A program made the translations under genes and the position numbers. DNA of 64,000 nt from Bacteroidales bacterium (GTDB lineage: Bacteria > Bacteroidota > Bacteroidia > Bacteroidales > UBA932): the NCBI GenBank assembly GCA_017630155.1, contig JAGBVU010000024.1, positions 183,636 to 247,635 of the forward strand, in the 5' to 3' direction. Numbering within the stretch: position 1 is the stretch's first letter; the number at the start of each line of letters is the position of its first letter. Below, one piece after another: positions 43,727 to 52,195 of the stretch. Below the pieces are notes generated by a model. The model was given only the letters and a program-made list of their open reading frames with translations, was not told where the DNA came from and did no database searches.

Positions 43727-44365
43727 ATGTATAAAGTTTCAGACTTAATCCCGGTTTGCGTTTTAGCTACATACGATCATGATGTCTTGTACATCCATAA
43801 GGATGATATAGACAAAGAGATGAGTGTTTGCCTGTTTATGGACTATAATTCAAAAGAGAAGGAACCAATACTTTTAATGCACCAAACCCAAATGTATTTG
43901 ACTAGATCGCATATTGCTTTCGAGATTGAAAGAACTCCTGAAAATATACAGATCTATTTGAATAGACTGACCAATGAGTACTGTGACGATTATCTGGCAA
44001 TGACGCTTGAAGCATTTGAGAAATTCAGAGAATACTACAACTCCAATTTGGAGAAATACAATAATTCAGAGATGCTTGAGTTTTTAACGAGTGTCTTGGA
44101 TGAAAGGGATACGATATATAAAAATTACCTGAGATTTTATGATCTCATAGGCAGATATCCAGCAGAACCTGAAGATAAATATCCATTAACAGAGACAGGG
44201 GAATATGATGTTCGTAATATGGAGATTATCGATAAATTTTACGAAGATGTAAAATATACAGATGAGGAGATTGTATTTATGGCAAAATACTCTTTTGATA
44301 TTTTTAGTAATAAATTCCCAAGTCTGTGCGAATATTACATGCAGTGTTTAGATAGTATTATTTAA
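43727..44365 (+). CDS. hypothetical protein
   Basis: A 212-aa acidic protein (MYKVSDLIPVCVLATYDHDV) with mixed alpha/beta content, no recognised family, AT-rich codons. Its 3' end overlaps the convergent gene by 18 bp, so both would compete if transcribed together. Start at the ATG 43727; the longer frame is AT-rich non-coding. Confidence 0.55.
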   Translation: MYKVSDLIPVCVLATYDHDVLYIHKDDIDKEMSVCLFMDYNSKEKEPILLMHQTQMYLTRSHIAFEIERTPENIQIYLNRLTNEYCDDYLAMTLEAFEKFREYYNSNLEKYNNSEMLEFLTSVLDERDTIYKNYLRFYDLIGRYPAEPEDKYPLTETGEYDVRNMEIIDKFYEDVKYTDEEIVFMAKYSFDIFSNKFPSLCEYYMQCLDSII

Positions 44366-45067
44366 TGTTATCCCTTTTGTTGTACAGTTGATAACCACAT
44401 TGTCAAAAATTTTAGGCAATGAGCCACAAAAACATTTATCTAATGATTTTATATTCGATGCCAACCTCTCAAACTGACAATTTTTTGAGTACACTTTGTA
44501 CATATACCTCATAACATCTTCAAAAACTTTTCTACCAGAATCGTCATTGTTGATAAGGTGATTCTTGGTTCCATAGAAGAATTTTAAGGTATATTGTCTA
44601 TCTATTGGAGGCACCAGATCAGGTAAGATATGAGCCAATGTTTTAGTGCTTGAAACAAGTTTGGAAACAGATGTGGTAGCTTGTATAGGCTTTTGCCCAA
44701 AACATATCGTTTTCAATTTATCCAAAATTTCCTCAAACTCTTCTTGGCTGATATTGTTTATAGTTTTGGATTTAACCTTATCGAAAAACGGCTTATGAGC
44801 CTGTATACTACTTTTAAAGTCTTTAAATTCTGGCATTTTTGCCCCTTTAGGTCCCATTCTGTGCATACCCCAAGATGCCAATGTCGCATAAATGTATTCC
44901 AAATGTCTATCCTTAAGAAACTCTTTTTCATTTCTTGCATACTCTATCGCTTTGTGGTGAAAATAGACAGATGGCCCCTTCTTAAAATTATCTGGCGCTG
45001 ACATTAGACTTTTAATCTCTTCTACCACTTTCTGGTCGTCAGAAAGCAAATCAATAGTTGTATTCAT
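44348..45067 (-). CDS. conserved hypothetical protein (orphan accessory gene)
   Basis: A 239-aa helical protein. Stretches EYIYATLASWGMHRMGPKGA, KTLAHILPDLVPPIDRQY and TLKFFYGTKNH look like conserved blocks of a family found scattered among bacteria, without known activity. The Arg in PPIDRQYT is a candidate functional residue by its conservation-like setting. Marks the right edge of the AT-rich accessory region. Convergent overlap of 18 bp with its neighbour. Confidence 0.6.
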   Translation of the reverse strand: MNTTIDLLSDDQKVVEEIKSLMSAPDNFKKGPSVYFHHKAIEYARNEKEFLKDRHLEYIYATLASWGMHRMGPKGAKMPEFKDFKSSIQAHKPFFDKVKSKTINNISQEEFEEILDKLKTICFGQKPIQATTSVSKLVSSTKTLAHILPDLVPPIDRQYTLKFFYGTKNHLINNDDSGRKVFEDVMRYMYKVYSKNCQFERLASNIKSLDKCFCGSLPKIFDNVVINCTTKGITLNNTI

Positions 45068-45212
45068 ACAACAAAGTTAACAAATATTTTTTCGTCTACC
45101 CACTCCGCAACACGCGCAAAATGATTGTGGAAACATGCATATAATCAGCTGTTTGGCTTCAAATTGTGCCGCAACAGCATTTTGCTGCTGAACAATTGCA
45201 TTGTTTGTAGTG

Positions 45213-45220
45213 TATCTTTG
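45213..45220 (+). promoter_or_regulatory. -7 box of the LuxR-type regulator gene
   Basis: TATCTTTG, 23 nt before the ATG at 45243. Confidence 0.5.
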
Positions 45221-45242
45221 TTTAGAAATCAAAAACAAGGAG

Positions 45243-45857
45243 ATGGAGCAGATATATGTCGATACCCTCAATACTGTAGTCATCCACAAATATGACTTGG
45301 ATGCTCTGGTTCTGGAACTGGAGATGGTCGAGAGGCACAATGCAATATTGTATATTGTTTTGGCCGCGTTGATTCTCATTGGTGGGGTGGTCGGTTATAT
45401 TATGGTAAGGCGACACAAGAGGGTTATGGTGCAAGAGTATTTTACGAAAAGGTTGTTGAGCAGGCAGGCCGGCAATTTGCCCTATATGTCGGACAGCATA
45501 AGCAAGATATCCAACAAGAGCATTCTGGTATCTGCATCACTGTCAGAGGAGCTCCAGAGTCTTCTCAACAATGTGAAGAACGAGAGCAAGAATTCATTTG
45601 CCGAGATGGTCAATGACGCCGCTTTTATCTCCCGATATCCGTATATCAAAGAGATGGATTTCCTCTCTCCAGCAGAGAAACTGGTGCTTATATTTACTGA
45701 GGAGGGGTATCCTGTAAAGGAGATAGCTCTTCTTGTCGGCTCTACAGATACCTCCGTGAGGGCAATGAAAACCAGAATCAGGAGTAAACTGACACAGTCA
45801 GGATGTAACAGTGCTCTCTATAACAAATTGAAAATCATTAATCTTAAAAAGAAATAG
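45243..45857 (+). CDS. membrane-anchored LuxR-type HTH regulator
   Basis: A 204-aa protein with one membrane helix (about residues 38-58; AILYIVLAALILIGGVVGYI) and a C-terminal helix-turn-helix of LuxR type (FTEEGYPVKEIALLVGSTDT then SVRAMKTRIRSKL). The N-terminal segment of about 35 residues faces the periplasm. Architecture suggests that a signal outside alters transcription directly, similar to ToxR-like sensors. It is followed after 2 nt by a TonB-domain protein, which may be its partner or target. Confidence 0.75.
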   Translation: MEQIYVDTLNTVVIHKYDLDALVLELEMVERHNAILYIVLAALILIGGVVGYIMVRRHKRVMVQEYFTKRLLSRQAGNLPYMSDSISKISNKSILVSASLSEELQSLLNNVKNESKNSFAEMVNDAAFISRYPYIKEMDFLSPAEKLVLIFTEEGYPVKEIALLVGSTDTSVRAMKTRIRSKLTQSGCNSALYNKLKIINLKKK

Positions 45858-45859
45858 AT

Positions 45860-46636
45860 ATGAAAAAGTTTTTGACCATTTTTGCCATTATGGCTTCGTT
45901 GCTTGTATCAGCAAACCTGTTTTCACAAAACGCGGCGGACAGCAAGGAGGCTGTGAATTTTGCCGATGTGGATGAGGCTCCTATGTTCCAGGGTGGAGAT
46001 TTGAACAAATTCGCGTTGTGGATATTTTCACAAATCAAGTATCCGGATGAGGCTTACAAGAACAAAATTATGGGTAGGGTACTTGTGCAGTTTGTTGTAT
46101 CCAAAGAGGGTAAAGTAAAAGATATAAAGGTGGTCAGAAGTTCCGGCAGTGAACTTTTGGACAATGAAGCGGTGAGAGGTGTATCTCTCTCTCCTGACTG
46201 GACGCCTGGTAAGGTTAAAGGTGAGCCGGTAAATGTGCGTTACATGTTCCCTGTAGTATTCAAGTTCAATGCAGAGGAGCAGAAGATATCTGAGGAAAAG
46301 GGTAGCGAGCCTATCCCTTTTGATGATGTGGAGGTGAAGCCCACTTTTCAAGGGAAGGATCCCAATGCTGAGTTCTCAAAATGGATGGCAGGTGAGATGA
46401 AATACCCTGAAGAGGCTTCCAAAAACAAGATAATGGGAAGGGTACTTATTCAGTTTGTCATCTCCAGGGATGGTAAAGTAAAAGATGTAAAGGTGGCCAA
46501 GAGTTCTGGTAGTGATCTTTTGGACAAGGAGGCTGTCAGGGTAATCTCCGCCTCTCCTGATTGGGATCCCGGCAAAATGGAAGGCAAGCCTGTGGATGTG
46601 AGATATCTGTTCCCTGTAGTATTTATAATAAGATAG
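45860..46636 (+). CDS. periplasmic protein with two TonB C-terminal domains
   Basis: A 258-aa exported protein (signal ending LFSQN) made of two copies of the energy-transducer TonB C-terminal fold (about 45-135 and 155-258). Each repeat reads YP(D/E)EA.KNKIMGRVL.QFV, then GKVKD(I/V)KV..SSGS.LLD.EAVR, then SPDW.PGK. Normal TonB has a membrane anchor and Pro-rich linker; here neither is present, so it cannot transduce energy itself. It may bind TonB boxes of receptors or regulate them (inference). Likely co-transcribed with the upstream regulator (2-nt gap). Confidence 0.8.
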   Translation: MKKFLTIFAIMASLLVSANLFSQNAADSKEAVNFADVDEAPMFQGGDLNKFALWIFSQIKYPDEAYKNKIMGRVLVQFVVSKEGKVKDIKVVRSSGSELLDNEAVRGVSLSPDWTPGKVKGEPVNVRYMFPVVFKFNAEEQKISEEKGSEPIPFDDVEVKPTFQGKDPNAEFSKWMAGEMKYPEEASKNKIMGRVLIQFVISRDGKVKDVKVAKSSGSDLLDKEAVRVISASPDWDPGKMEGKPVDVRYLFPVVFIIR

Positions 46637-46711
46637 GTGTTAGACAGCGGCGCCGATGAGGAAGTTCTGGTAAACTCAATATTAAAATTTGAATAATGTC
46701 GTCAAATGTTT

Positions 46712-46719
46712 TACATTTG
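46712..46719 (+). promoter_or_regulatory. -7 box of tRNA-Leu(CAG)
   Basis: TACATTTG, 20 nt before the tRNA. Confidence 0.55.
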
Positions 46720-46739
46720 TGGTGAAATAAGTTTACCGG

Positions 46740-46823
46740 GCCCAGATGGCGAAATAGGTAGACGCGCTAGCTTCAGGAGCTAGTGGGGTAACACCCGTGT
46801 CGGTTCGACTCCGGTTCTGGGCA
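46740..46823 (+). tRNA. tRNA-Leu (anticodon CAG)
   Basis: Type II tRNA, acceptor GCCCAGA/TTCTGGGC, anticodon stem CTAGC/GCTAG with loop TTCAGGA, T arm with GGTTCGACTCC. CCA not encoded. No element is inserted here. Confidence 0.95.
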
Positions 46824-46825
46824 CG

Positions 46826-46859
46826 AAAAAAAGGAAGCTCATTCGAGTTTCCTTTTTTT
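46826..46859 (+). terminator. terminator of tRNA-Leu(CAG)
   Basis: Stem aaaaaaaggaagctc/gagtttccttttttt (15 bp, one G-U) with a 4-nt loop. Confidence 0.8.
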
Positions 46860-46921
46860 GTACCCACTGAGATTTCATCTTTTTTCGTTATATTTGAAAA
46901 ATTATAAATCATCATAGTTAT

Positions 46922-47743
46922 ATGAAGAATCTGAACGGAATATTGGTTTGGGCACTTTGCGCAGCGGTGCTCTTTTCATGTGGAGGCAGAAGGGGTGATG
47001 CCCCTGTTTTTGTTAAAGACGAATATGGGGTGGTAGAGAAGATCAATCCTCACAAAAAGGAGATTTATCTCGTCTTTACCGGCCACTACAGCCATTCCGA
47101 TTCGGGTTATTTTGAGAATTTTGATGGTGTTACCCCTGTGCTGGATATACTTGAGGAGAGGGGGGTGAGAGGTTCTTTCTTCCCTACCGGTGTGTGTTTT
47201 GATGTGGACAGGTACCAGGAGCCTGTCAAAAGGATTATCAAAAACGGTCACTACCTCTCGTCACATTCATACGCACATCTTCTTTTGTGTGAGAATGGTA
47301 AATCTTTGGTCAGTGAGGACTCTTTGAGGGCAGATTTTGCCATTATGGAGAGCAGGCTTGAGAGCTATGGCCTTACCAAGGATCAGTATCAGTGGCTTAT
47401 TCCTCCATATGAGACATATGACCAGAAGGCTGTCGATGTGATGACAGATATGGGATACAAACTGGTCAACCCCACCAGCGGATTCATTACCGGTATGGAC
47501 TGGACCAGCCCGGGAGCTCCAAACTATCACTCTGCGGAGATGATTCTTGAAAATTTGTGGAACTACGAGAAGGAGAATACGATGAATGGTGTTGTCCTCC
47601 TGATTCACGCGATGAACTATCCTGACAGGACAGATGCAGACCGCCCATACACCTATCTTGGTGAGATTATAGATAAGCTCAAGGAGAAAGGTTATGTCTT
47701 TAGGACTATGACCCATGTCATCCAAGCTGAAAATGCAATTTAG
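46922..47743 (+). CDS. polysaccharide deacetylase-like lipoprotein
   Basis: A 273-aa lipoprotein (signal ending LFSCGG). NodB-type deacetylase fold: VFTGHYSHSDSG in place of the standard TFDD start, GVRGSFFPTG, SSHSYAHL (His pair for the metal), VLLIHAMNYPDR near the end. Predicted metal-dependent removal of acetyl groups from glycans in the envelope; substrate unknown. The first motif is atypical, so activity is uncertain. It lies 20 nt upstream of the S41 protease gene. Confidence 0.75.
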   Translation: MKNLNGILVWALCAAVLFSCGGRRGDAPVFVKDEYGVVEKINPHKKEIYLVFTGHYSHSDSGYFENFDGVTPVLDILEERGVRGSFFPTGVCFDVDRYQEPVKRIIKNGHYLSSHSYAHLLLCENGKSLVSEDSLRADFAIMESRLESYGLTKDQYQWLIPPYETYDQKAVDVMTDMGYKLVNPTSGFITGMDWTSPGAPNYHSAEMILENLWNYEKENTMNGVVLLIHAMNYPDRTDADRPYTYLGEIIDKLKEKGYVFRTMTHVIQAENAI

Positions 47744-47763
47744 AAACTTATAAACCATTAAAT

Positions 47764-50700
47764 ATGAAAAGATTATTTCCATTTCTACTTTTCCTGCTTC
47801 CATTGGTGGTAAGTGCAGGTACGCTCCATTTTCCGTATAATCCGACCCTTTCTCCGGATGCGAAGACCATATACTTCTCATACGACGGAGATATTTTCAA
47901 CGTCCCTGCTGAGGGTGGCATGGCGATGAGATTTGTCTCTCTTGGAGCCATTGAGAGTCATCCGAAGGTGTCACCTGATGGCAAATGGGTAGCATTTGCT
48001 TCAAATATCCAGGGCAATTATGACATCTATGTGGTCCCAACTGCCGGTGGCGAAGTGCAAAGGCTCACCTGGCACGAGGCCAATGACTATCCAAGCGGCT
48101 GGAGTGCAGATTCGAAGAGCATCTATTTCGAGACCAACAGGGCAAACACCCGCACTACCTACAAGGTGGCCATCAGTGGTGGTACCCCTGAAAGACTCTT
48201 TGAGAACTATTTCAATACCATCACCAATGTAGTGGAGAATCCTGCTACCGGTGAGATTTACTTCAATGAGTCGGGCGAGGCGTTCAATTTCCCTACCCGC
48301 AAAAGGTATGTAGGTGACCACAACATCAACGTAAAATCGTGGAATCCTGCTACCAGAGAGTACAAGGAGCTAACCTCTTACAAGGGAAAAGATAGCTGGC
48401 CTATGGTGGACAAGGGGGGCAATCTCTATTATGTTACCGACCAGTTCAATCAGGAGTCCAATATTGCGAAGTACTCGGCAGGTTCTGCACCTAAGCAGCT
48501 TACCTCTTTCGACCACTCGCTCCAGTACCCTTCCATCAGCCACGATGGCTCTGCAATGGTATTTATTCTCGAGTACAAGATTCATCATCTTGATCTGAAG
48601 AGTGGCAAGGTGACCCAGCCACAAATTGCGATAGCGGACAACAATATAGAAGTGACCCGCAGCTTTGATAAGGAGACTCCACGTGCAGTAGCAGTATCTC
48701 CAGATGGCAAAAAGTTCGCAATGTCCATAAGAGGTATGCTCTATGTAAGCGACGTAAAAGGTAAATACCAGGTGCGACTCCAGACCCCTGAGAATGAGAG
48801 GGTAAACGAGATTGTCTGGGCAAAGGACAACAGGACTCTGTACTACACCCGCACAAATAAAGGATATACCAATATTTTCAAGATCAAGGCGGATGGTTCT
48901 GCCCCTGAGCAGCTGGTATATGCAGCTGACTGCAATATCAAGAACCTCACCCCTTCGAATAAAAGGGACAGGATAGCATTTGTTCGTGGCAACCATCAGG
49001 TGATGACCCTCACCACTTCCAATGATGCAGTGGAGAAGGTGGCAGATGCACAGTTCTGGTCATACAGCAGCTATACCCTAAATTTCTCTCCAGATGATCA
49101 GTGGCTTGCTTTTGAGGCCATCAACCTTTTCGAAGGGGAGATTTATATCTATTCATTCCGCGACAAGGTGCTGCGTAACCTTACCAATTCTGCTTGCAGC
49201 GAGGGTAGCCCTGTATTCTCTCCAGACGGGAAATACCTCTTTATGGCTGCCAATTTCTACGGTACCACATATCCTCGAGGAGGTGGCGATGCCAAGATTT
49301 ACAAGCTCCCATTGGACAGGTATAATACTACTCCATTCAAGTCTGATGTTTATGACAAGCTCTTTGAAGAGGAGAAGAAAGAGGCACCTGCTCCAGAAAA
49401 ACCTTCTAAGAAGGGGGCTAAAAAAGATGTTGCAGAGCCACAAAAAGAGACCCCTAAAGGTGTAGAGGTGAAAATTGAGTTCGATGATATCCTCCGTCGT
49501 GCCATCCCTATGGATATCAGTGCCCGTTCAGTGGAAGTTTTCAAATCAAAAGACAAATCATATTTGTTGTACTCATCCAGAAGGAATACATACAGTTTGG
49601 AGATCTCTGATCCAGAAGCCAAACCAAAAGAGATAAAAGGTCTCTCATGGGGATATTTCATCTCATCATCTTCAGATCTCTATTTCGTGGGGAGAGATGG
49701 TGTCTCAAAGGTTGACCTGAACAGTGGCAAAGCTACCAAGGTGGAGATCAAGGTCCCTGTGGAGAAGGATGTGAAGAGGGAGTTCGAACAGATGTTCTAT
49801 GAGGCATGGGCATCAATGGATCAGAACTTCTATGATGTGAATTTCCACGGAGTGGACTGGGCTGCCAAGAGAGATTATTATGCAACATTCCTTCCATATG
49901 TCCGCAGCAGGGCAAACCTTGTCACATTGATGACCGATATGCTTGGAGAGTTGAACTCATCGCACTTGGGATTCCGATCTTCAGGCAACGATGTGGAGGA
50001 GCCCCTTACCAAGACCTATACTATGGAGACCGGTATCATTTGGGACAGTGCGAACCCTTATGCTATAGACAGAATCCTGACAGATTCTCCAGCCAATACT
50101 GTTGAGGCAAATCTCCAGAAAGGGGATGTGCTGGTGGCTGTAAATGGGGAAAAGGTAGATCCTAAAGTAAACAGGGAGGAGTATCTTGCTTCAGCTATCA
50201 AGAATCCGGAGGTGAAAATGACCTTCAGCAGAGCAGGTAAAGAGATGGAGGTCAAACTCCATACTGTCACATTTGCTCAGGTTAAGAACTGGCTGTATAA
50301 TGAGTGGGAGGATACAAACCGTGCATTGGTAGACAAACTTGGAGATGGTCAGATAGCCTATAGCCATATGAGAGATATGGGTGGCGAGGAACTTAATGAA
50401 TTCCTTAAAGATATGCACACCAGAACTCTTGGCAAGAAAGCTATCATCCTTGACTTGCGTTATAACAATGGTGGTAACGTCCACAATGAAGTCCTTGAGT
50501 TCTTGTCTCAGAAAGCACACTACAACTGGTCGTACAGAGACTTCCCATCCAACTCACACCCTAATGTAACGCCTGGTGACATCCCTATCATAGCACTTGT
50601 TAATGAGAGGAGTCTTTCTGATGCAGAGGTTACATCCAATGGTATCCAGACACTCGGTCTTGCCACTATAGTAGGTACAGAGACCTACAGATGGATTATC

Positions 50701-50901
50701 TTCACCTCAGGAACCACCCTTCTGGACGGATCTTACCTGAGGTTGCCTGCATGGGGCTGCTACTCTCTCGATGGTAAAGATCTTGAATCTACAGGTGTCA
50801 AGCCGGATATCTATGTGAAGAATACATTTGATGATAGAGTCAATGGTCGTGACCCTCAGCTTGAAAGGGCTATCGAAGAGGCTCTCAAGAGGATAAAGTA
50901 G
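47764..50901 (+). CDS. Tricorn-like S41 peptidase with WD40/TolB propeller and PDZ
   Basis: A 1045-aa secreted protein (signal ending VVSAG). Domains: TolB-type six- or seven-bladed propeller (about 20-330), a second propeller (about 340-700) interrupted by a Lys/Pro-rich linker near 537-570, a C1-like bundle, PDZ (about 760-840), S41 catalytic core (about 850-1045) with the Ser in VNERSLSDAEVTSNG at about residue 948. Close to the Tricorn protease of archaea, but extracytoplasmic. It would degrade peptides released into the periplasm. Ends before an inverted-repeat terminator (50930-50960). Confidence 0.9.
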   Translation: MKRLFPFLLFLLPLVVSAGTLHFPYNPTLSPDAKTIYFSYDGDIFNVPAEGGMAMRFVSLGAIESHPKVSPDGKWVAFASNIQGNYDIYVVPTAGGEVQRLTWHEANDYPSGWSADSKSIYFETNRANTRTTYKVAISGGTPERLFENYFNTITNVVENPATGEIYFNESGEAFNFPTRKRYVGDHNINVKSWNPATREYKELTSYKGKDSWPMVDKGGNLYYVTDQFNQESNIAKYSAGSAPKQLTSFDHSLQYPSISHDGSAMVFILEYKIHHLDLKSGKVTQPQIAIADNNIEVTRSFDKETPRAVAVSPDGKKFAMSIRGMLYVSDVKGKYQVRLQTPENERVNEIVWAKDNRTLYYTRTNKGYTNIFKIKADGSAPEQLVYAADCNIKNLTPSNKRDRIAFVRGNHQVMTLTTSNDAVEKVADAQFWSYSSYTLNFSPDDQWLAFEAINLFEGEIYIYSFRDKVLRNLTNSACSEGSPVFSPDGKYLFMAANFYGTTYPRGGGDAKIYKLPLDRYNTTPFKSDVYDKLFEEEKKEAPAPEKPSKKGAKKDVAEPQKETPKGVEVKIEFDDILRRAIPMDISARSVEVFKSKDKSYLLYSSRRNTYSLEISDPEAKPKEIKGLSWGYFISSSSDLYFVGRDGVSKVDLNSGKATKVEIKVPVEKDVKREFEQMFYEAWASMDQNFYDVNFHGVDWAAKRDYYATFLPYVRSRANLVTLMTDMLGELNSSHLGFRSSGNDVEEPLTKTYTMETGIIWDSANPYAIDRILTDSPANTVEANLQKGDVLVAVNGEKVDPKVNREEYLASAIKNPEVKMTFSRAGKEMEVKLHTVTFAQVKNWLYNEWEDTNRALVDKLGDGQIAYSHMRDMGGEELNEFLKDMHTRTLGKKAIILDLRYNNGGNVHNEVLEFLSQKAHYNWSYRDFPSNSHPNVTPGDIPIIALVNERSLSDAEVTSNGIQTLGLATIVGTETYRWIIFTSGTTLLDGSYLRLPAWGCYSLDGKDLESTGVKPDIYVKNTFDDRVNGRDPQLERAIEEALKRIK

Positions 50902-50929
50902 TTTACTTTACAAAGTGACTAAAAACGAT

Positions 50930-50977
50930 ACCCCCGCCACAGATACTTCTGGGCGGGGGTTATTTGTCTAGTCCCTT
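50930..50977 (-). repeat. truncated copy C of the RAYT-associated repeat
   Basis: On the minus strand: aagggactagac then acccccgcc-cagaagtatctgt-ggcgggggt. It equals the 5' arm and stem 1 of the 129-nt repeat, lacking stems 2 and 3 and the closing arm. The stop codon of sdaA (TAG, 50968-50970) is inside its 5' arm. The hairpin also acts as a terminator for both neighbouring genes. Confidence 0.7.
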
Positions 50978-52188
50978 CGCGATGTGGCCGATGCCGGGGC
51001 CATCTGGATGGCCAGTCCGCCAGCGGCTGTCTCTTTGTAGAGACTTGGGATATCTTTACCGGTCTGCTTCATAACTGCTATCACATTGTCAAAACCCACC
51101 CTGTGATTACCATCGGTCATCAAGGCATATACATTGGCATCCACTGCCCTGGTAGCTGCAAATGCGTTGCGCTCTATGCATGGTATCTGAACCAGACCAC
51201 AGACAGGGTCGCAGGTCAGGCCGAGAAAATGCTCCATACCCATTGCGGCAGCATACTCTATCTGCATCGGAGTACCTCCGAAGAGTTGGGTAGATGCCCC
51301 AGCAGCCATACAGCAGGCAGAACCTATTTCACCTTGACATCCTACTTCTGCCCCGGATATAGAGGCATTGGTCTTGATGATGTTGCCGATAAGGCCGGCA
51401 GTGGCAAGTGCCCTGATAATCTTTTTGTCAGAGAAGCCGTAAGATTTCTGGTTAAGGTAAAAAACAGCAGGGACCACTCCGCAGGAGCCGCAAGTGGGCG
51501 CTGTGACTATAGTGCCGCCACTGGCATTCTCTTCAGCCACCGCCAATGCATAGGCAAATGTCATCGCACGACGCTGCATCGATCCCTGATGACCTTTACC
51601 TTTTATAAAGAAAGAAGCGGCCTTTCTGGTCAGACAAAGACCACCGGGGAGGACCCCTTCATTGTCTATGCCCCGTTCTACGGCCTCTTTCATTACCCTC
51701 CATACCTCGGCCAGGAAGTCATTGATATCCTTATCCTCGTATCTCTCCACATATTCCCAGAACGAGGTACCGTTGTCCTTGCACCAGTTCAGGATGTCAA
51801 GCATAGTGGTATGTGGATATATCTTTTCTCTGGGAGCTCTCAATCCGGTATCGCTGATATCTCCACCACCTATACTGAATGTGGTCCAGCTGTCCATCTG
51901 GTGACCCTCATAGTTGAATGCCTTGAAGGTGAGCCCATTTGGGTGTTGAGGAAGAGACACATCTCCTCTCCATATGATATCACATCTGTCTGCCCCCAAA
52001 GTCTCGAGGATAGCTACGTCTGTCAAGTGCCCTTTGCCTGTCGAAGCAAGGCTTCCGAAAAGGGTCACTTCAAATCTCGCAGCTTCAGGATTTTTATCCT
52101 TAAAAATCTGTGCGGCATATCTGGGGCCCATTGTATGACTGCTCGATGGACCTTTACCTATCTTGAAGATCTCTTTTATACTCTCCAT
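50968..52188 (-). CDS. sdaA: L-serine ammonia-lyase, iron-sulfur dependent, one-chain
   Basis: A 406-aa L-serine deaminase giving pyruvate and ammonia. N-terminal beta domain starting IKEIFKIGKGPSSSHTMGP and C-terminal alpha domain with Fe-S cysteines in CGSCGVVPA, CCMAAGAS and CDPVCGLVQIPC. Both domains are on one chain, as in E. coli. It starts 7 nt after the HEFGH peptidase gene on the same strand, likely one transcript for amino-acid catabolism. The 3' end was taken over by a repeat copy, so the last codons (TSRRD) and stop derive from it. Confidence 0.95.
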   Translation of the reverse strand: MESIKEIFKIGKGPSSSHTMGPRYAAQIFKDKNPEAARFEVTLFGSLASTGKGHLTDVAILETLGADRCDIIWRGDVSLPQHPNGLTFKAFNYEGHQMDSWTTFSIGGGDISDTGLRAPREKIYPHTTMLDILNWCKDNGTSFWEYVERYEDKDINDFLAEVWRVMKEAVERGIDNEGVLPGGLCLTRKAASFFIKGKGHQGSMQRRAMTFAYALAVAEENASGGTIVTAPTCGSCGVVPAVFYLNQKSYGFSDKKIIRALATAGLIGNIIKTNASISGAEVGCQGEIGSACCMAAGASTQLFGGTPMQIEYAAAMGMEHFLGLTCDPVCGLVQIPCIERNAFAATRAVDANVYALMTDGNHRVGFDNVIAVMKQTGKDIPSLYKETAAGGLAIQMAPASATSRRD

Positions 52189-52195
52189 AATGGTC

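Noticed and set aside
28340..46823. The two tRNA-Leu genes as the left and right ends of one 18-kb island
   Set aside because: They have different anticodons and full-length, separate structures; the true right end of the tRNA-Leu(CAA) element is the core copy at 35758.
46733..46915. Minus-strand frame through tRNA-Leu(CAG)
   Set aside because: Antisense reading of a tRNA and its terminator.
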